Shown piece after piece: positions 16,874 to 26,371 of a stretch of 64,000 nt of DNA. The position numbers and the translations under genes were made by a program. Below the pieces are notes generated by a model. That model saw only the letters and a program-made list of their open reading frames with translations, ran no database searches and was not told where the DNA came from. The DNA is from Planctomycetaceae bacterium. GTDB lineage: Bacteria > Planctomycetota > Planctomycetia > Pirellulales > PALSA-1355. Each line of letters opens with the position of its first letter. The stretch's first letter is position 1. The stretch spans positions 18,825 through 82,824 of the forward strand of contig PLYM01000217.1 in NCBI GenBank assembly GCA_003153375.1. The letters run 5' to 3'.

Positions 16874-17902
16874 TCACTGCTCATAGAGTGCCACGTGCGT
16901 CTTGCCGTCGCGGGTCACATAGCCGCGATACAAACCCTCGCTGTTGAACGAGGCGGCATAGTTGCCTTTGGCGTCGAGCACGATCACCCCCCCTTCGCCT
17001 TCGATCGGCTTGAGTTTTTTCTGCACGACCTCATCGGCCGCCTGGGCGACGTTCAGCCCCTTGTATTTCACCAGCGAAGCGATGTCGTGGGCCACGGCAA
17101 AGCGAATGAAGTACTCGCCGTGGCCGGTGCACGAGACGGCGCAGGCTCCGTTATCGGCATAGGTGCCGGCCCCGATGATGGGTGAGTCACCGACGCGGCC
17201 GAACATCTTGTTGGTCATGCCGCCGGTCGAGGTGCCAGCCGCCAGATTGCCGTCGTGGTCGAGCGCCACGGCACCCACCGTGCCCCAACTGTGGGGGGGC
17301 GCGGCTTCGACTTCAGCCTGGGGATCTTTGTTGTCGTGCGGCTTGGCCTCGCGCTTCCAGACCTTTTGGATGTCCTTCCAGCGCCGTTCGGTCCAAAAAT
17401 AGGCCGGATCGACAATCTCCAAACCCGCCTTGGTCGCAAACACTTCGGCTCCGCGTCCCATTAACAGCACGTGCTTCGATTTTTCCATCACCGCGCGGGC
17501 CGCGCTGATCGGATTCTTGACCACGGTCACGCCGGCCACGGCCCCGGCTCGCAGGGTCTTGCCCTCCATGATCGAGGCGTCCAACTCGTTGCGCCCCTCG
17601 TGCGTGAAAACGGCGCCCTTGCCGGCATTGAAGTTCGGCGAGTCCTCCAGGACACGAATCGCCGCTTCCACTGCATCCAGGCCGCTCCCCCCTTTTTGCA
17701 GACTCTCATAGCCGGCCTTCAAGGCCCGTTCCATGTCGGCCCGCAGCACCTTTTCCAACTCGGGGGTCATCTCTTTTTTCGCGTCTCCCGTGCCGCCGTG
17801 AATGGCTAACACGACCTGCGGCACCGGAATCTCGGCGGCCAGGGCCGGCAGACTGGGCAACGCAGCCAACAGCGCCATCGAGGGAATCAAATGGTTTGCC
17901 AT
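16874..17902 (-). CDS. iaaA: Isoaspartyl peptidase / plant-type L-asparaginase (Ntn hydrolase)
   Basis: 342 residues with a signal peptide (SMALLAALPSLPALA). Family motifs: VLAIHGGTGDAKKE, LDAVEAAIRVLEDSPNFNAGKG and the autocleavage site HSWGTVGAVALD, where Thr208 becomes the N-terminal nucleophile. STGGMTNKMFGRVGDSPIIGAG and CTGHGE follow. These enzymes hydrolyse beta-aspartyl dipeptides, including beta-Asp-Arg, the product of the neighbouring cyanophycinase. The two genes converge with 38 bp between stops and both products are probably exported, so a shared cyanophycin-use pathway is a reasonable inference. Confidence 0.9.
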   Translation of the reverse strand: MANHLIPSMALLAALPSLPALAAEIPVPQVVLAIHGGTGDAKKEMTPELEKVLRADMERALKAGYESLQKGGSGLDAVEAAIRVLEDSPNFNAGKGAVFTHEGRNELDASIMEGKTLRAGAVAGVTVVKNPISAARAVMEKSKHVLLMGRGAEVFATKAGLEIVDPAYFWTERRWKDIQKVWKREAKPHDNKDPQAEVEAAPPHSWGTVGAVALDHDGNLAAGTSTGGMTNKMFGRVGDSPIIGAGTYADNGACAVSCTGHGEYFIRFAVAHDIASLVKYKGLNVAQAADEVVQKKLKPIEGEGGVIVLDAKGNYAASFNSEGLYRGYVTRDGKTHVALYEQ

Positions 17903-18144
17903 GCCAAGAACCCCCGAGTTTTCAATCTGCTGCCGAGATAATTAGTATCCGCGCCAACCCAAAAGCCCAGAATAGGGCAGCCCGCTCAAGCACGCAACTT
18001 CAGACGACTTGCATCAACGCGCCGCCGGGAGGATGATGCGTGTTCCGCCGATTCGCCCACTCTCCAGGGCCACGGGCGCGAGGGCGCCTTTTCGCGCCGG
18101 CGCGGCGTGCCACTTGCCCGACTCTCGATGACAAGCAGACGACT

Positions 18145-19401
18145 ATGGACGACCTCGTTTCCGATCTCTCTCCGCCGGCCGAAGCCTCGGGCCTGCAAAC
18201 CGCGCCGGGCTTTGCCGTGGCTCGCGTGATCCTCAAGCCGCGCAAGGCACGTCCATTTTTTGGCCGTCATCCGTGGGTATTGGATTCGGCCATCGCCCGC
18301 GTCGAGGGCACGGCGGCTGATGGCGACGTCGTGGACCTGATTTCCGACACGGGCAAATTCGTCGCCCGCGGTTTGTACAACAGCCGCAGCCGCATTCGCG
18401 TGCGGCTCTATTCGTGGGACAACACCGAAGCCCTCGAGACGGAGTTTTGGCGCCGGCGCTTGACCGCGGCCGTCGAGTTGCGCACTCGGTTGGGCCTAGA
18501 CGATGTGCAAGGAGCGGCCCGCCTCGTGTTCAGCGAGGCCGACGGCTTGAGCGGCCTGATCGTCGACCGCTACGGACCGTGGCTGTCGGTGCAGGTCACC
18601 GCGCTGGGCATGGCCCGGCGTTTGGACGAGCTGGTGCCCATGCTCGTCGAACAGACCCGTCCGCGCGGTATCTTCATCCGCACGGAAAAAGGGGTCGCGG
18701 CGGCCGAGGGCATCGATCTGCGCGACGGGCTCTATTGGGGCCAATCGCCCGAGGGCCCCGTGTTCATTGTCGAAAACCAGTTGCGCTACGGCATCGATCT
18801 GGCCGAAGGGCAAAAGACCGGGTTCTATGTCGATCAACGCGAGAATCGCCTGGCGGCCGCGGCCTACATGCGTGACCGGCGGGTGCTCGACATGTTTTGC
18901 TACAGCGGCGGCTTCAGCCTCAATGCGGCCGTGCACGGGCAGGCCCGCGAGGTGATCGGCTACGACTCGAGCCACAAGGCCGTCCTGCTCGCTCGGGCGA
19001 ACGCCGAGCTCAACAACGTGAAGAACGTGCGTTTCGAGGAGGGTGACGGCTTCAAGTCACTCGACGCGCTCGCGGCCAGTCATCAGCGGTTTGGCGCCGT
19101 GGTGCTCGATCCGCCCAAGTTCGCGCGCAGCCGCTCGAGTGTCGACGATGCCTTGCGGGCGTACCATCGGCTTAATCGGCTGGCGGTCGACGTGCTCGAG
19201 CCGTTGGGCATTCTCGTGACTTGCAGTTGCTCGGGTCACGTCGGGAGCGAGGACTTTCTCTACATGCTGCGCGGCGTCGCCGAGCAAACCGGCCGCGACA
19301 TTCAGGTGCTGGCCATGCGCGGCGCCGGCCCCGATCATCCGCTGAGCGTCACCTGCCTTGAGAGCGAATATCTCAAGTGCTTCATTTGCCGGGTGAACTA
19401 A
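18145..19401 (+). CDS. rlmI: RlmI-type class I rRNA (cytosine) methyltransferase
   Basis: 418 residues from ATG 18145; the track's longer start has no support. An N-terminal PUA domain (ILKPRKARPFFGRHPWVLDSAI) is followed by an RlmI-like middle region (GLSGLIVDRYGPWLSVQV) and a SAM-dependent methyltransferase core: EGQKTGFYVDQRENR, VLDMFCYSGGFSLNAA, VIGYDSSHKAV and the motif IV sequence VLDPPKFARS. The layout and length match RlmI/YccW, which methylates C5 of a 23S rRNA cytosine (C1962 in E. coli). The target here is inferred from family only. Confidence 0.88.
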   Translation: MDDLVSDLSPPAEASGLQTAPGFAVARVILKPRKARPFFGRHPWVLDSAIARVEGTAADGDVVDLISDTGKFVARGLYNSRSRIRVRLYSWDNTEALETEFWRRRLTAAVELRTRLGLDDVQGAARLVFSEADGLSGLIVDRYGPWLSVQVTALGMARRLDELVPMLVEQTRPRGIFIRTEKGVAAAEGIDLRDGLYWGQSPEGPVFIVENQLRYGIDLAEGQKTGFYVDQRENRLAAAAYMRDRRVLDMFCYSGGFSLNAAVHGQAREVIGYDSSHKAVLLARANAELNNVKNVRFEEGDGFKSLDALAASHQRFGAVVLDPPKFARSRSSVDDALRAYHRLNRLAVDVLEPLGILVTCSCSGHVGSEDFLYMLRGVAEQTGRDIQVLAMRGAGPDHPLSVTCLESEYLKCFICRVN

Positions 19402-19520
19402 GACGATCGAATCGGCCCGGTAATGGTCGCCCCTTCCGCCTGGCAGGGCTTGATCCTACACTGGGAAATTCGCCTGGCAGCACCGCCAAAACGCCTGGAA
19501 TTTCGGCCGTGGTCAACAAC

Positions 19521-20348
19521 ATGCCCGTCAAGACGCTGGTCCACAAGGACCTGACGATCGAGGGCTACTCCCGCGCCGCGGTGCAAACCTATTGGCGAAT
19601 TCCCGAGTTGAAGATTGGCTTCGATCTGGGCGGGCAGCCCTGGTCGTTCATGGGCACCAGCACCTGGTTCGTATCGCATTCGCATCTCGACCACCTGGCC
19701 GCGCTGCCGGTTTACGTGGCACGGCGGCGAATGATGAAGATGGAACCGCCGACCATCTATCTGCCGGCCGGGGCGATCGAGCACGTCGAAAAAATCCTCA
19801 AGCTGTTCACGCGGCTCGACCGCGGGCGGATGCCCTGTCACTTGCTGCCGATCGAACCAGGACAGGAAATCGAGTTGTCGCGCGAGCACGTGGTTTCGAT
19901 CTCGGCCACGCAGCACACGATTCCCTCAATGGGCTTCGTCGTTTGGGAGCGCCGGCGGAAGCTGAAAACCGAATATCAATCGCTCACCGGGCCGCAAATT
20001 CGTGACTTGCGCATGGGCGGCACTGACGTGACCGAAGAACGTCGCGTGGCCCGCTTTGCCTATCTGGGCGACAGCGCCCCGCCCGGGCTGGATGCGTGCG
20101 CCGCGATGTATGAAGCCCACGTCCTGATCATGGAAATGACCTTCGTGGCCCCCTCGCATCGCAAGGACAAGATCCACAAATTTGGTCACATGCACCTGGA
20201 CGACGTTATCGAGCGCCGCGCCAAATTCAAGAATGAGCTGATTATCGCCTCGCATTTCAGCACCCGCTACAACAGCAAACGCATCCGCGACGTCGTCGAG
20301 AAGAAGATTCCCGACATGCTCGACGGACGACTGCACTTGTGGCTGTAG
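19521..20348 (+). CDS. MBL-fold metallo-hydrolase (RNase Z-like)
   Basis: 275 residues from ATG 19521 (an upstream in-frame GTG is also possible). The metal-binding motif HSHLDH is at the usual early position (STWFVSHSHLDHLAALPVYV). Further histidines follow in ATQHTIPSMGF, the Asp in YLGDSAPPG and the terminal His in IIASHFSTRYNSKRI. The last segment resembles the RNase Z/ElaC subgroup. It could be a tRNA 3' processing enzyme or a related phosphodiesterase; planctomycetes carry several such paralogues, so I leave the symbol blank. It follows the methyltransferase gene by 119 bp. Confidence 0.82.
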   Translation: MPVKTLVHKDLTIEGYSRAAVQTYWRIPELKIGFDLGGQPWSFMGTSTWFVSHSHLDHLAALPVYVARRRMMKMEPPTIYLPAGAIEHVEKILKLFTRLDRGRMPCHLLPIEPGQEIELSREHVVSISATQHTIPSMGFVVWERRRKLKTEYQSLTGPQIRDLRMGGTDVTEERRVARFAYLGDSAPPGLDACAAMYEAHVLIMEMTFVAPSHRKDKIHKFGHMHLDDVIERRAKFKNELIIASHFSTRYNSKRIRDVVEKKIPDMLDGRLHLWL

Positions 20349-20439
20349 CTCGACGCCGCGGATGCGCTCGGCACCCGGGCAGTCTGCCAGGAGCCTGAAA
20401 ATCGGGCGATCAGTTGTTCGCGGGCGTACAATAGGAGCA

Positions 20440-21582
20440 ATGATCGACGCTTTTCCCGTTCCTCGTGCCGCTTATGTCCACGTGCCGTTCTGCAGGCACC
20501 GTTGCGGCTATTGCAACTTCACCCTGATCGCCGGCCGCGACGACCTGATCGACGCCTACCTGCAGGCGATTGGGTTGGAGCTTGCGACTCTGCGCTCCCC
20601 GCACGAGGTCGACACGCTTTTCTTTGGCGGCGGCACGCCCACCCATCTTCCGCCCGATGAGCTGCGGCGACTGATCGACACGGTGCGCCATTGGTTTCCA
20701 CTGGCCGACGGTTATGAGTTTAGCGTCGAGGCCAACCCCGCGGATCTTTCCGACGAGGTGGTTGCGGTCTTGACCGCTGGTGGCGTGAACCGCATTAGCT
20801 TGGGAGGTCAATCGTTCGACGCGCGCAAGCTGGGAGTGTTGGAGCGCGACCACACGCCCCACGATTTGTGCCGCGCGGTCGAGCAGGCGAAACGTGCCTT
20901 CGCGTCGGTTTCACTCGATCTGATCTTCGGCGCGCCCGGCGAAATGCTCGCAGCGTGGCAAGCCGACCTCGCGGAAGCGATTCGCCTGCGGCCCCATCAT
21001 CTTTCAACCTATGGCCTGACGTTCGAGCGCGGCACACCGTACTGGAGCCGGCTGTTGTCCGGCGAGCTGGGCCGGCTGGACGAGGAACTCGAACGGGCCA
21101 TGTATGCCGCGGCGATCGACACGCTCGCCGCCGCCGGATTCGACCACTACGAGGTATCGAACTTCGCCCAGCCTGGGCACCGTTGCCGGCACAACGAAAC
21201 GTATTGGGCCGGCGATGGCTACTGGGCGGTCGGCCCCGGCGCGGCCCGCTACGTCGAGGGCCGCCGCGAAATGAACCATCGGAGCACGACGACCTGGCTC
21301 AAACGCGTGCTGGCCGGCGAGTCGCCCATCGCCGAATCCGAATCGCTCGATGCGGCCGACCGGGCTCGCGAGATGCTGGTCTTCGGATTGCGCCGGCTCT
21401 CGGGCGTCGATCGTTGTGAATTCGCGGCGCGGACCGGTTTCGAGGTCGAGGCGTTGGTCGGAAAGCCTTTGGACCGCATGCTCTCACTGGGGTTGCTGGC
21501 GGCCGAGGGGACGCGCGTGCGTCTGACGCGCGAGGGTTTGTTTGTCAGCGACGCGATCTGGCCACACTTTCTCAGCCCATAG
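20440..21582 (+). CDS. hemW: HemW-like radical SAM heme chaperone
   Basis: 380 residues from ATG 20440, with AGGAG four bases before the ATG region. It starts in the HemW manner: AAYVHVPFCRHRCGYCNF, a radical-SAM CxxxCxxC cluster with the extra Cys typical of HemN/HemW. DTLFFGGGTPTHL, NRISLGGQSFDARKLGVLERDH and a C-terminal HemN domain (YWAGDGYWAVGPGAARY) follow. True HemN has a longer N-terminus; its absence and the length favour HemW, which carries heme to haem proteins rather than oxidising coproporphyrinogen. Confidence 0.9.
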   Translation: MIDAFPVPRAAYVHVPFCRHRCGYCNFTLIAGRDDLIDAYLQAIGLELATLRSPHEVDTLFFGGGTPTHLPPDELRRLIDTVRHWFPLADGYEFSVEANPADLSDEVVAVLTAGGVNRISLGGQSFDARKLGVLERDHTPHDLCRAVEQAKRAFASVSLDLIFGAPGEMLAAWQADLAEAIRLRPHHLSTYGLTFERGTPYWSRLLSGELGRLDEELERAMYAAAIDTLAAAGFDHYEVSNFAQPGHRCRHNETYWAGDGYWAVGPGAARYVEGRREMNHRSTTTWLKRVLAGESPIAESESLDAADRAREMLVFGLRRLSGVDRCEFAARTGFEVEALVGKPLDRMLSLGLLAAEGTRVRLTREGLFVSDAIWPHFLSP

Positions 21583-21594
21583 CGAGACCCGCGT

Positions 21595-23280
21595 CTATTC
21601 CGAGCGACCGGCCGCTGCCGACTTCAAGTCGCCGACTCGGGCTTGCAGGATCTCGACCTGGCGTTCCAGCGAATTGCGCGACTTGCGCACGCGCTCGAGC
21701 ACTTTCTCAGCGCCGGACTTGATGGTCTCGGCCGAGCGGGTGACCTCGGAAAGCGATTGCGACTGCTTGTCGATCTCCAAAATCGCCTCGGTGATGGCCG
21801 CGAAATCGGCCGCCTGGGCCTCGCTCTGCTGCTCGACGCGAATGCACAAGGCCCGGGCCAGCGTCAGGGCGATTTTCAGGTGCAGATTGGTTTGCGAATC
21901 TTCCGGATCCCAGACGACGAACACATCGTTGCCCGAGCGGAACACGTCGTCGAACCCACAGGCGGCCGTCTTTTTGGAGAACACGAACAACCCCACCTGT
22001 GCCCCGCGATTCTCGCGAGCGGTTTCGATCTCGGCCCTCGCCTCGTTGAGCGTGTAGCCGCTCTTTTCCTTGGCTTCGATCACCACTTTGGCGCCCGGCG
22101 CCGCGCTGTCGGGGTTCAGCTCGATGACACAATCGCCCTTCTTGCAGTTTTTGATCAATCCCGTGGCCGCGCCCGTGCGGGTGGCGATGTCGCCCGTCTG
22201 GTGTGAATGAAATTCCAGGTAGGCGCAGACGGCATCCTCGAACACCAGGCCGTGCTGCGTGGATCGCTCCGATTCCTCGCGGCGCGCGACCATCTTGCCC
22301 AGCGCCACCTTCACTTCTTCTTGAAAGGCGTGGTTCGTGTCGGTGTGCGATTGCAGAATCGACAGCAGTTCGCGCCGCAAACGGGCCAGCGACGAGCTCT
22401 CGCCGTCCAGGGTCAAGTTGCCGTCGATCGCGGTCCGGGTGTCGGTGAGCATGGCCGCCAAGCGCGACAGCGCCGAGTTATTGTCATCGAGCGAAAACTC
22501 ACGTGTGATCGTGCGCTGCGCTCGATCGACGTTGTTGACCAGGCGGCTCAAGGCCGAGTCGTCCTTATCCAGCGAAAACTCCGCGACCACGGTATCGATT
22601 TTCTTTTGCAAGGCCTCGGTCAATTGGCCGTGGTTCGTGGTCAGCTCGCAGATCATGCGCGACATCGCTCCCTGCTTGTTATCGAGCGAGAACTCGCGCA
22701 GGACGTGATTTCGCTGCGACTCGAGCTGGCTTTGCAAGGTCTGCCCCAAGGCCGCCAACAGGCCTTCCGATTCCTTGGGGTTGAGCATCTTCATCAACGG
22801 GCTCTGCTGGCCGAAGTGTGCCAGCAGCGTCTTGCACAATTGCGAGTCATCGCCGCCGATCTGCCGTCGCAGCAATTGCTCCAACTCGCCGTCGGCCTTG
22901 ACCAATTGCTGCACGCGCTCGGGAAATCGCCCACTCTCGGGATCAAAATACTCCTTCAACGAGCCGGTCAGCTTCTCTTGCGTTTGCAACGCATGGGCTG
23001 AGAGCTGGCGCTCCAACCCGGCCAGCATGCGTTGCGTCTCACGCTGGATCAGGTCGACATCGATCCGCCCGCGGGCCTGCTTCAAGGCCAGGACGCCAAT
23101 CCGCAGCGCGTTGAGCGCGACCAGTTCGCGTCCCTGGCCGCAGGGATAGGCAAGCAGCTCCTCGATCGTATCGCGATCGACGACCGTCAATTGCAAGTCG
23201 AGCGTCTCGGGCAGCTCGGCCCCCTCCTCCGAGAAGAGACGCGCCGTCGGAACGGCTCTGGGATCAGCTAAACCTGCCAT
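21595..23280 (-). CDS. Uncharacterised FSLD-repeat protein with PD-(D/E)xK nuclease-like core and coiled coils
   Basis: 561 residues from ATG 23280 (GGGAG five bases upstream); I do not recognise the family as a whole. Residues 1-190 are helical and charged. At 197, 235, 262 and 289 the motif FSLD/LTLD recurs, each followed by SALSRL or a variant, spaced 38, 27 and 27. Residues 340-435 look like a PD-(D/E)xK core: Glu348 (VFEDAV), Asp383 (KKGDCVIEL), then VVIEAKEKSGY (Glu402-x-Lys404) and a strand ending GLFVFSKKT. A C-terminal coiled coil (490-550) follows. There is no signal peptide. It converges with hemW, 12 bp apart, and has no operon partner. Confidence 0.7.
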   Translation of the reverse strand: MAGLADPRAVPTARLFSEEGAELPETLDLQLTVVDRDTIEELLAYPCGQGRELVALNALRIGVLALKQARGRIDVDLIQRETQRMLAGLERQLSAHALQTQEKLTGSLKEYFDPESGRFPERVQQLVKADGELEQLLRRQIGGDDSQLCKTLLAHFGQQSPLMKMLNPKESEGLLAALGQTLQSQLESQRNHVLREFSLDNKQGAMSRMICELTTNHGQLTEALQKKIDTVVAEFSLDKDDSALSRLVNNVDRAQRTITREFSLDDNNSALSRLAAMLTDTRTAIDGNLTLDGESSSLARLRRELLSILQSHTDTNHAFQEEVKVALGKMVARREESERSTQHGLVFEDAVCAYLEFHSHQTGDIATRTGAATGLIKNCKKGDCVIELNPDSAAPGAKVVIEAKEKSGYTLNEARAEIETARENRGAQVGLFVFSKKTAACGFDDVFRSGNDVFVVWDPEDSQTNLHLKIALTLARALCIRVEQQSEAQAADFAAITEAILEIDKQSQSLSEVTRSAETIKSGAEKVLERVRKSRNSLERQVEILQARVGDLKSAAAGRSE

Positions 23281-23466
23281 GATGACTCCCTTGTTCGGCA
23301 GGGGCACGATGGTGCGCCCGGCGAGTTGGATCCAACCTGTTCACGACCCGTGGCCGGCCTTGAGGCAGCCACTAGATGGATGTACAGTTAATATGACGAT
23401 CCACGCAGGGCGAATCAAGAGAGTGACAGCAGTGCGGAGCCGTGGAGGCCGCACAGTTTAACATCC

Positions 23467-24894
23467 CTAACGTTGGGGCGCGGCAGAGCCCCGATTGGGA
23501 CGAAGAGGCATGGTGCCCGAGGCCTGACGAACGGGCTTCTCTTCCTCCGGAGGAGCGAATGCAACTCGTGGGCGGTCGCGGAAGGCCTGTTCGCGCTGAT
23601 AGAGGGCCAGGCGTTTTTCGGCCGTGACGACTTCGCTGCGTGGCGCCTTGGCGATGGCCTTTTCTTGTGTCTCCTTGGCCTGCGCGAACAGTTCGGCATT
23701 GGCCTGGGCCGCGGCCAGCGTTTCCAGCGCGCGGTAATCCGCTCCGCCGCTCAGTTCGACGGCCTTGGTGGCCGCTTCGACCGCCAGCTTCGCGTTACGG
23801 TAATGGTCGTCGGGGCATGTTGCCATCAACCAGGCCGCGCTTTGATAGGCGCGTGCCAGTTTGGGGTTGGCCTCCACCGCGGCGCGATAATCGTTGGCGG
23901 CTTCGTTGTACTGACCCAGGTCGCTGTGCGTGTCGCCACGATTGACCAGCGCGGCGGCGAACTTGGGATCGGCAATGATGGCTTCGCTGTAATCGCGCAA
24001 GGCATCGCCAAACCGCTCCAGACGATAGAAGGCGTGGCCGCGGCCATTGAGAATTGCCGGATCGCGCGGAGCCGACTGCAACGCGCCGGTGTAGTCGTGG
24101 ATAGCGCCGGCAAAATCGCCCTGGCTGTAGCGCAGTTCGGCCCGATTGAACCAGGCGTTGCCGTGCTTGGGGTTGAGCTCGATCGTGCGATCGAAATCGG
24201 CCAGGGCTTCTTGCGTGCGACCTTGCGTGGCATAGCTCACACCCCGGTTGTGCAGCGCGCGCCACGAGTTGCCATTGCACTTCACGGCAGCTTCGAAATC
24301 GGCCAGCGCCTCGGCCTTCTGGCCCCCGCGTTCGCGCAGTTCGCCGCGTCGGTTATAAGTCCAGCTCAACAAGCGCCGCGCATAATCCTCATAGCTCCGC
24401 GTGAGCCCGGCCTTCGCGCCGCGCTGGCAGAGCTCGATCACCGCCGTGTACTCGGCGTCGGACCTGGCCTGCTTGCTCTTGGCAAAGGCGTCATCGACGT
24501 AGAACCGTCCCGCCGAATCGTTCGGCCCGGCCGGCATCGGCACCGGCTCCAGCCGTGGGCCCGACGCCGCGTCGCCTTGTTTCGGATGGCTGCTTTCCGT
24601 CGGCGTCGGTTGTTCGGTTTCGGCCGGCTCGGCGTGCTGCGCCCCGCGCACCGCCGGCGTCTTGAAGCGCGGCTTGAAGTTCGAGTCCTTGGGGGGCGTC
24701 ACGCGCCGCGGAGCGGGCTTCGGCGCCGGGGTGTCGACCGCATCCTCCGGAAATGGCAGCAGCTTGGGCGCTGACTGGCCAGTCGGCGCCAACGTGGGAG
24801 TGCCATCCTCGGCGGCGACCAAGGTCGGCATGCTGATGCCGACCGCGACGCCAACGGCGAGGGTGCGCAAGAAAATCGTGAAGTTGCCGCCCAT
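23467..24894 (-). CDS. Secreted tetratricopeptide-repeat protein
   Basis: 475 residues. Signal peptide (FLRTLAVGVAVGISMPTLVAA), then a Pro-rich disordered region to about residue 125. At least five TPR units follow (for example ALHNRGVSYATQGRTQEALA, AWFNRAELRYSQGDFAGAIH, ILNGRGHAFYRLERFGDALR, ALVNRGDTHSDLGQYNEAAN), with further helical repeats and a charged Pro-rich tail. TPR arrays mediate protein contacts; no enzymatic domain is present. It is the gene after fumC in the same direction, 55 bp away, but a functional link is not obvious. Confidence 0.85.
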   Translation of the reverse strand: MGGNFTIFLRTLAVGVAVGISMPTLVAAEDGTPTLAPTGQSAPKLLPFPEDAVDTPAPKPAPRRVTPPKDSNFKPRFKTPAVRGAQHAEPAETEQPTPTESSHPKQGDAASGPRLEPVPMPAGPNDSAGRFYVDDAFAKSKQARSDAEYTAVIELCQRGAKAGLTRSYEDYARRLLSWTYNRRGELRERGGQKAEALADFEAAVKCNGNSWRALHNRGVSYATQGRTQEALADFDRTIELNPKHGNAWFNRAELRYSQGDFAGAIHDYTGALQSAPRDPAILNGRGHAFYRLERFGDALRDYSEAIIADPKFAAALVNRGDTHSDLGQYNEAANDYRAAVEANPKLARAYQSAAWLMATCPDDHYRNAKLAVEAATKAVELSGGADYRALETLAAAQANAELFAQAKETQEKAIAKAPRSEVVTAEKRLALYQREQAFRDRPRVAFAPPEEEKPVRQASGTMPLRPNRGSAAPQR

Positions 24895-24949
24895 GATCGT
24901 GAACCTCCATGTTCGCGAAAAACGACGTGATCTGTAGATCGTATGGGGA

Positions 24950-26371
24950 TTAGTGCGGTTCGGTCATGCTCCGCGGGTCGAGGGCTTTGTCGAGCACCTC
25001 GTCGCTGAGAATTTTTTGCTCGCGACACAATTCTCGAATCGTCTTGCCCGTTTTGAAAGCTTCCTTCGCGAGCGCTGCGGCCCGCTCATAGCCGATGTGT
25101 GGATTCAGGCTGGTCACCATCGCCAGGCTCTTTTCGACCATCGACTCACAGCCTTCAGCGTTGACCTCCATCTCGAGCGCGCAGAACTCGACAAACGCTC
25201 GCGCCGAACTGGCCAACAGCTCGATGCTCTCCAGCGTCGCGTGGCCCATGATCGGCATCATGATGTTCAACTCGAAGTTGCCGCCAGTCGCGCCCGAGAA
25301 AGCCACGGTCTGGTCGTTGCCCATCACGCGGGCGCAAACCTGCATCATGCTCTCGCACATCACCGGGTTCACCTTGCCCGGCATGATCGACGAGCCGGGC
25401 TGCCGATCAGGCAGCATGACTTCATAGAAACCGCACCGAGGGCCGCTGCCCAGCCAGCGAATGTTGTTGGCGATCGAAAACAGGGTCACCGCGATCGCCC
25501 GCAAGTCGCCGCTGCACTCGACCAGGCCGTCGCGATTGGCGTTGCCCTCGAAATGATTCGTGGCCTCGATGAACGCGATGCCGGTTTCGCTCGCGAGCAC
25601 CTCGGCCACCTTGGCGCCAAACTTGGGATGCGTGTTGATTCCCGTGCCGACCGCAGTGCCGCCAGCCGGCAATTCGCGCACCGCCTTGAGCGCCAGCTCG
25701 GCTCGATCGATCGACATTTCAAGCTGCCGGGCATAGCCGCTGAATTCCTGACCGAGGCGAATCGGCGTGGCGTCGGCCAGGTGGGTCCGGCCGATCTTGA
25801 TGATCGAATCCCACTGCTGGGCCTTGTCATTCAGCACGCCGTGAAATAAACGCAGCGCCGGAATCAGGTCGCTCTTCAACGCCTGACCCACGGCCACGTG
25901 GATCGCCGTGGGAAACATGTCGTTGGTGCTTTGCCCCATGTTCACATGGTCGTTGGGATGCACCGACTTATCGGCGTGAAAGCGATCGGCCTTGGTCAAT
26001 TCAATGGCCCGGTTGGCGATCACCTCATTGGCGTTCATGTTGCTCGACGTGCCCGAACCGGTCTGAAAGACGTCGATCGGAAACTCGTCGTCGAATCTGC
26101 CGGCGGCCACTTCCTGCGCGGCAGCCAGCAATGCCTCGACCTGCGCGGGCGCCAGGGGATATTTGCCCGTCCCCGTCAGTTTTCCCAGATCGCGATTGGC
26201 CATCGCGGCGGCATATTTGCACAAGCCCATCGCATGGATCAATTGCGGCCGGAGCGGCCAGCCCGAGATTGGAAAGTTGTCTTTCGCCCGCTGGGTCTGC
26301 GCGCCGTAGTAGGCCTGGGCGGGAACACGGACTTCGCCCATGGAATCACGCTCGATACGAAACTCGCTCAT
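24950..26371 (-). CDS. fumC: Class II fumarate hydratase
   Basis: 473 residues, matching the usual length of FumC. It shows TGSGTSSNMNANEVIANRA, KIGRTHLADATPIRLGQE, the superfamily signature GSSIMPGKVNPVMCE and the C-terminal VTSLNPHIGYERAA segment found in fumarases rather than aspartases or argininosuccinate lyases. It converts fumarate and water to L-malate in the citric acid cycle, in the cytoplasm. It is divergent from a SirB1-like gene. Confidence 0.95.
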   Translation of the reverse strand: MSEFRIERDSMGEVRVPAQAYYGAQTQRAKDNFPISGWPLRPQLIHAMGLCKYAAAMANRDLGKLTGTGKYPLAPAQVEALLAAAQEVAAGRFDDEFPIDVFQTGSGTSSNMNANEVIANRAIELTKADRFHADKSVHPNDHVNMGQSTNDMFPTAIHVAVGQALKSDLIPALRLFHGVLNDKAQQWDSIIKIGRTHLADATPIRLGQEFSGYARQLEMSIDRAELALKAVRELPAGGTAVGTGINTHPKFGAKVAEVLASETGIAFIEATNHFEGNANRDGLVECSGDLRAIAVTLFSIANNIRWLGSGPRCGFYEVMLPDRQPGSSIMPGKVNPVMCESMMQVCARVMGNDQTVAFSGATGGNFELNIMMPIMGHATLESIELLASSARAFVEFCALEMEVNAEGCESMVEKSLAMVTSLNPHIGYERAAALAKEAFKTGKTIRELCREQKILSDEVLDKALDPRSMTEPH

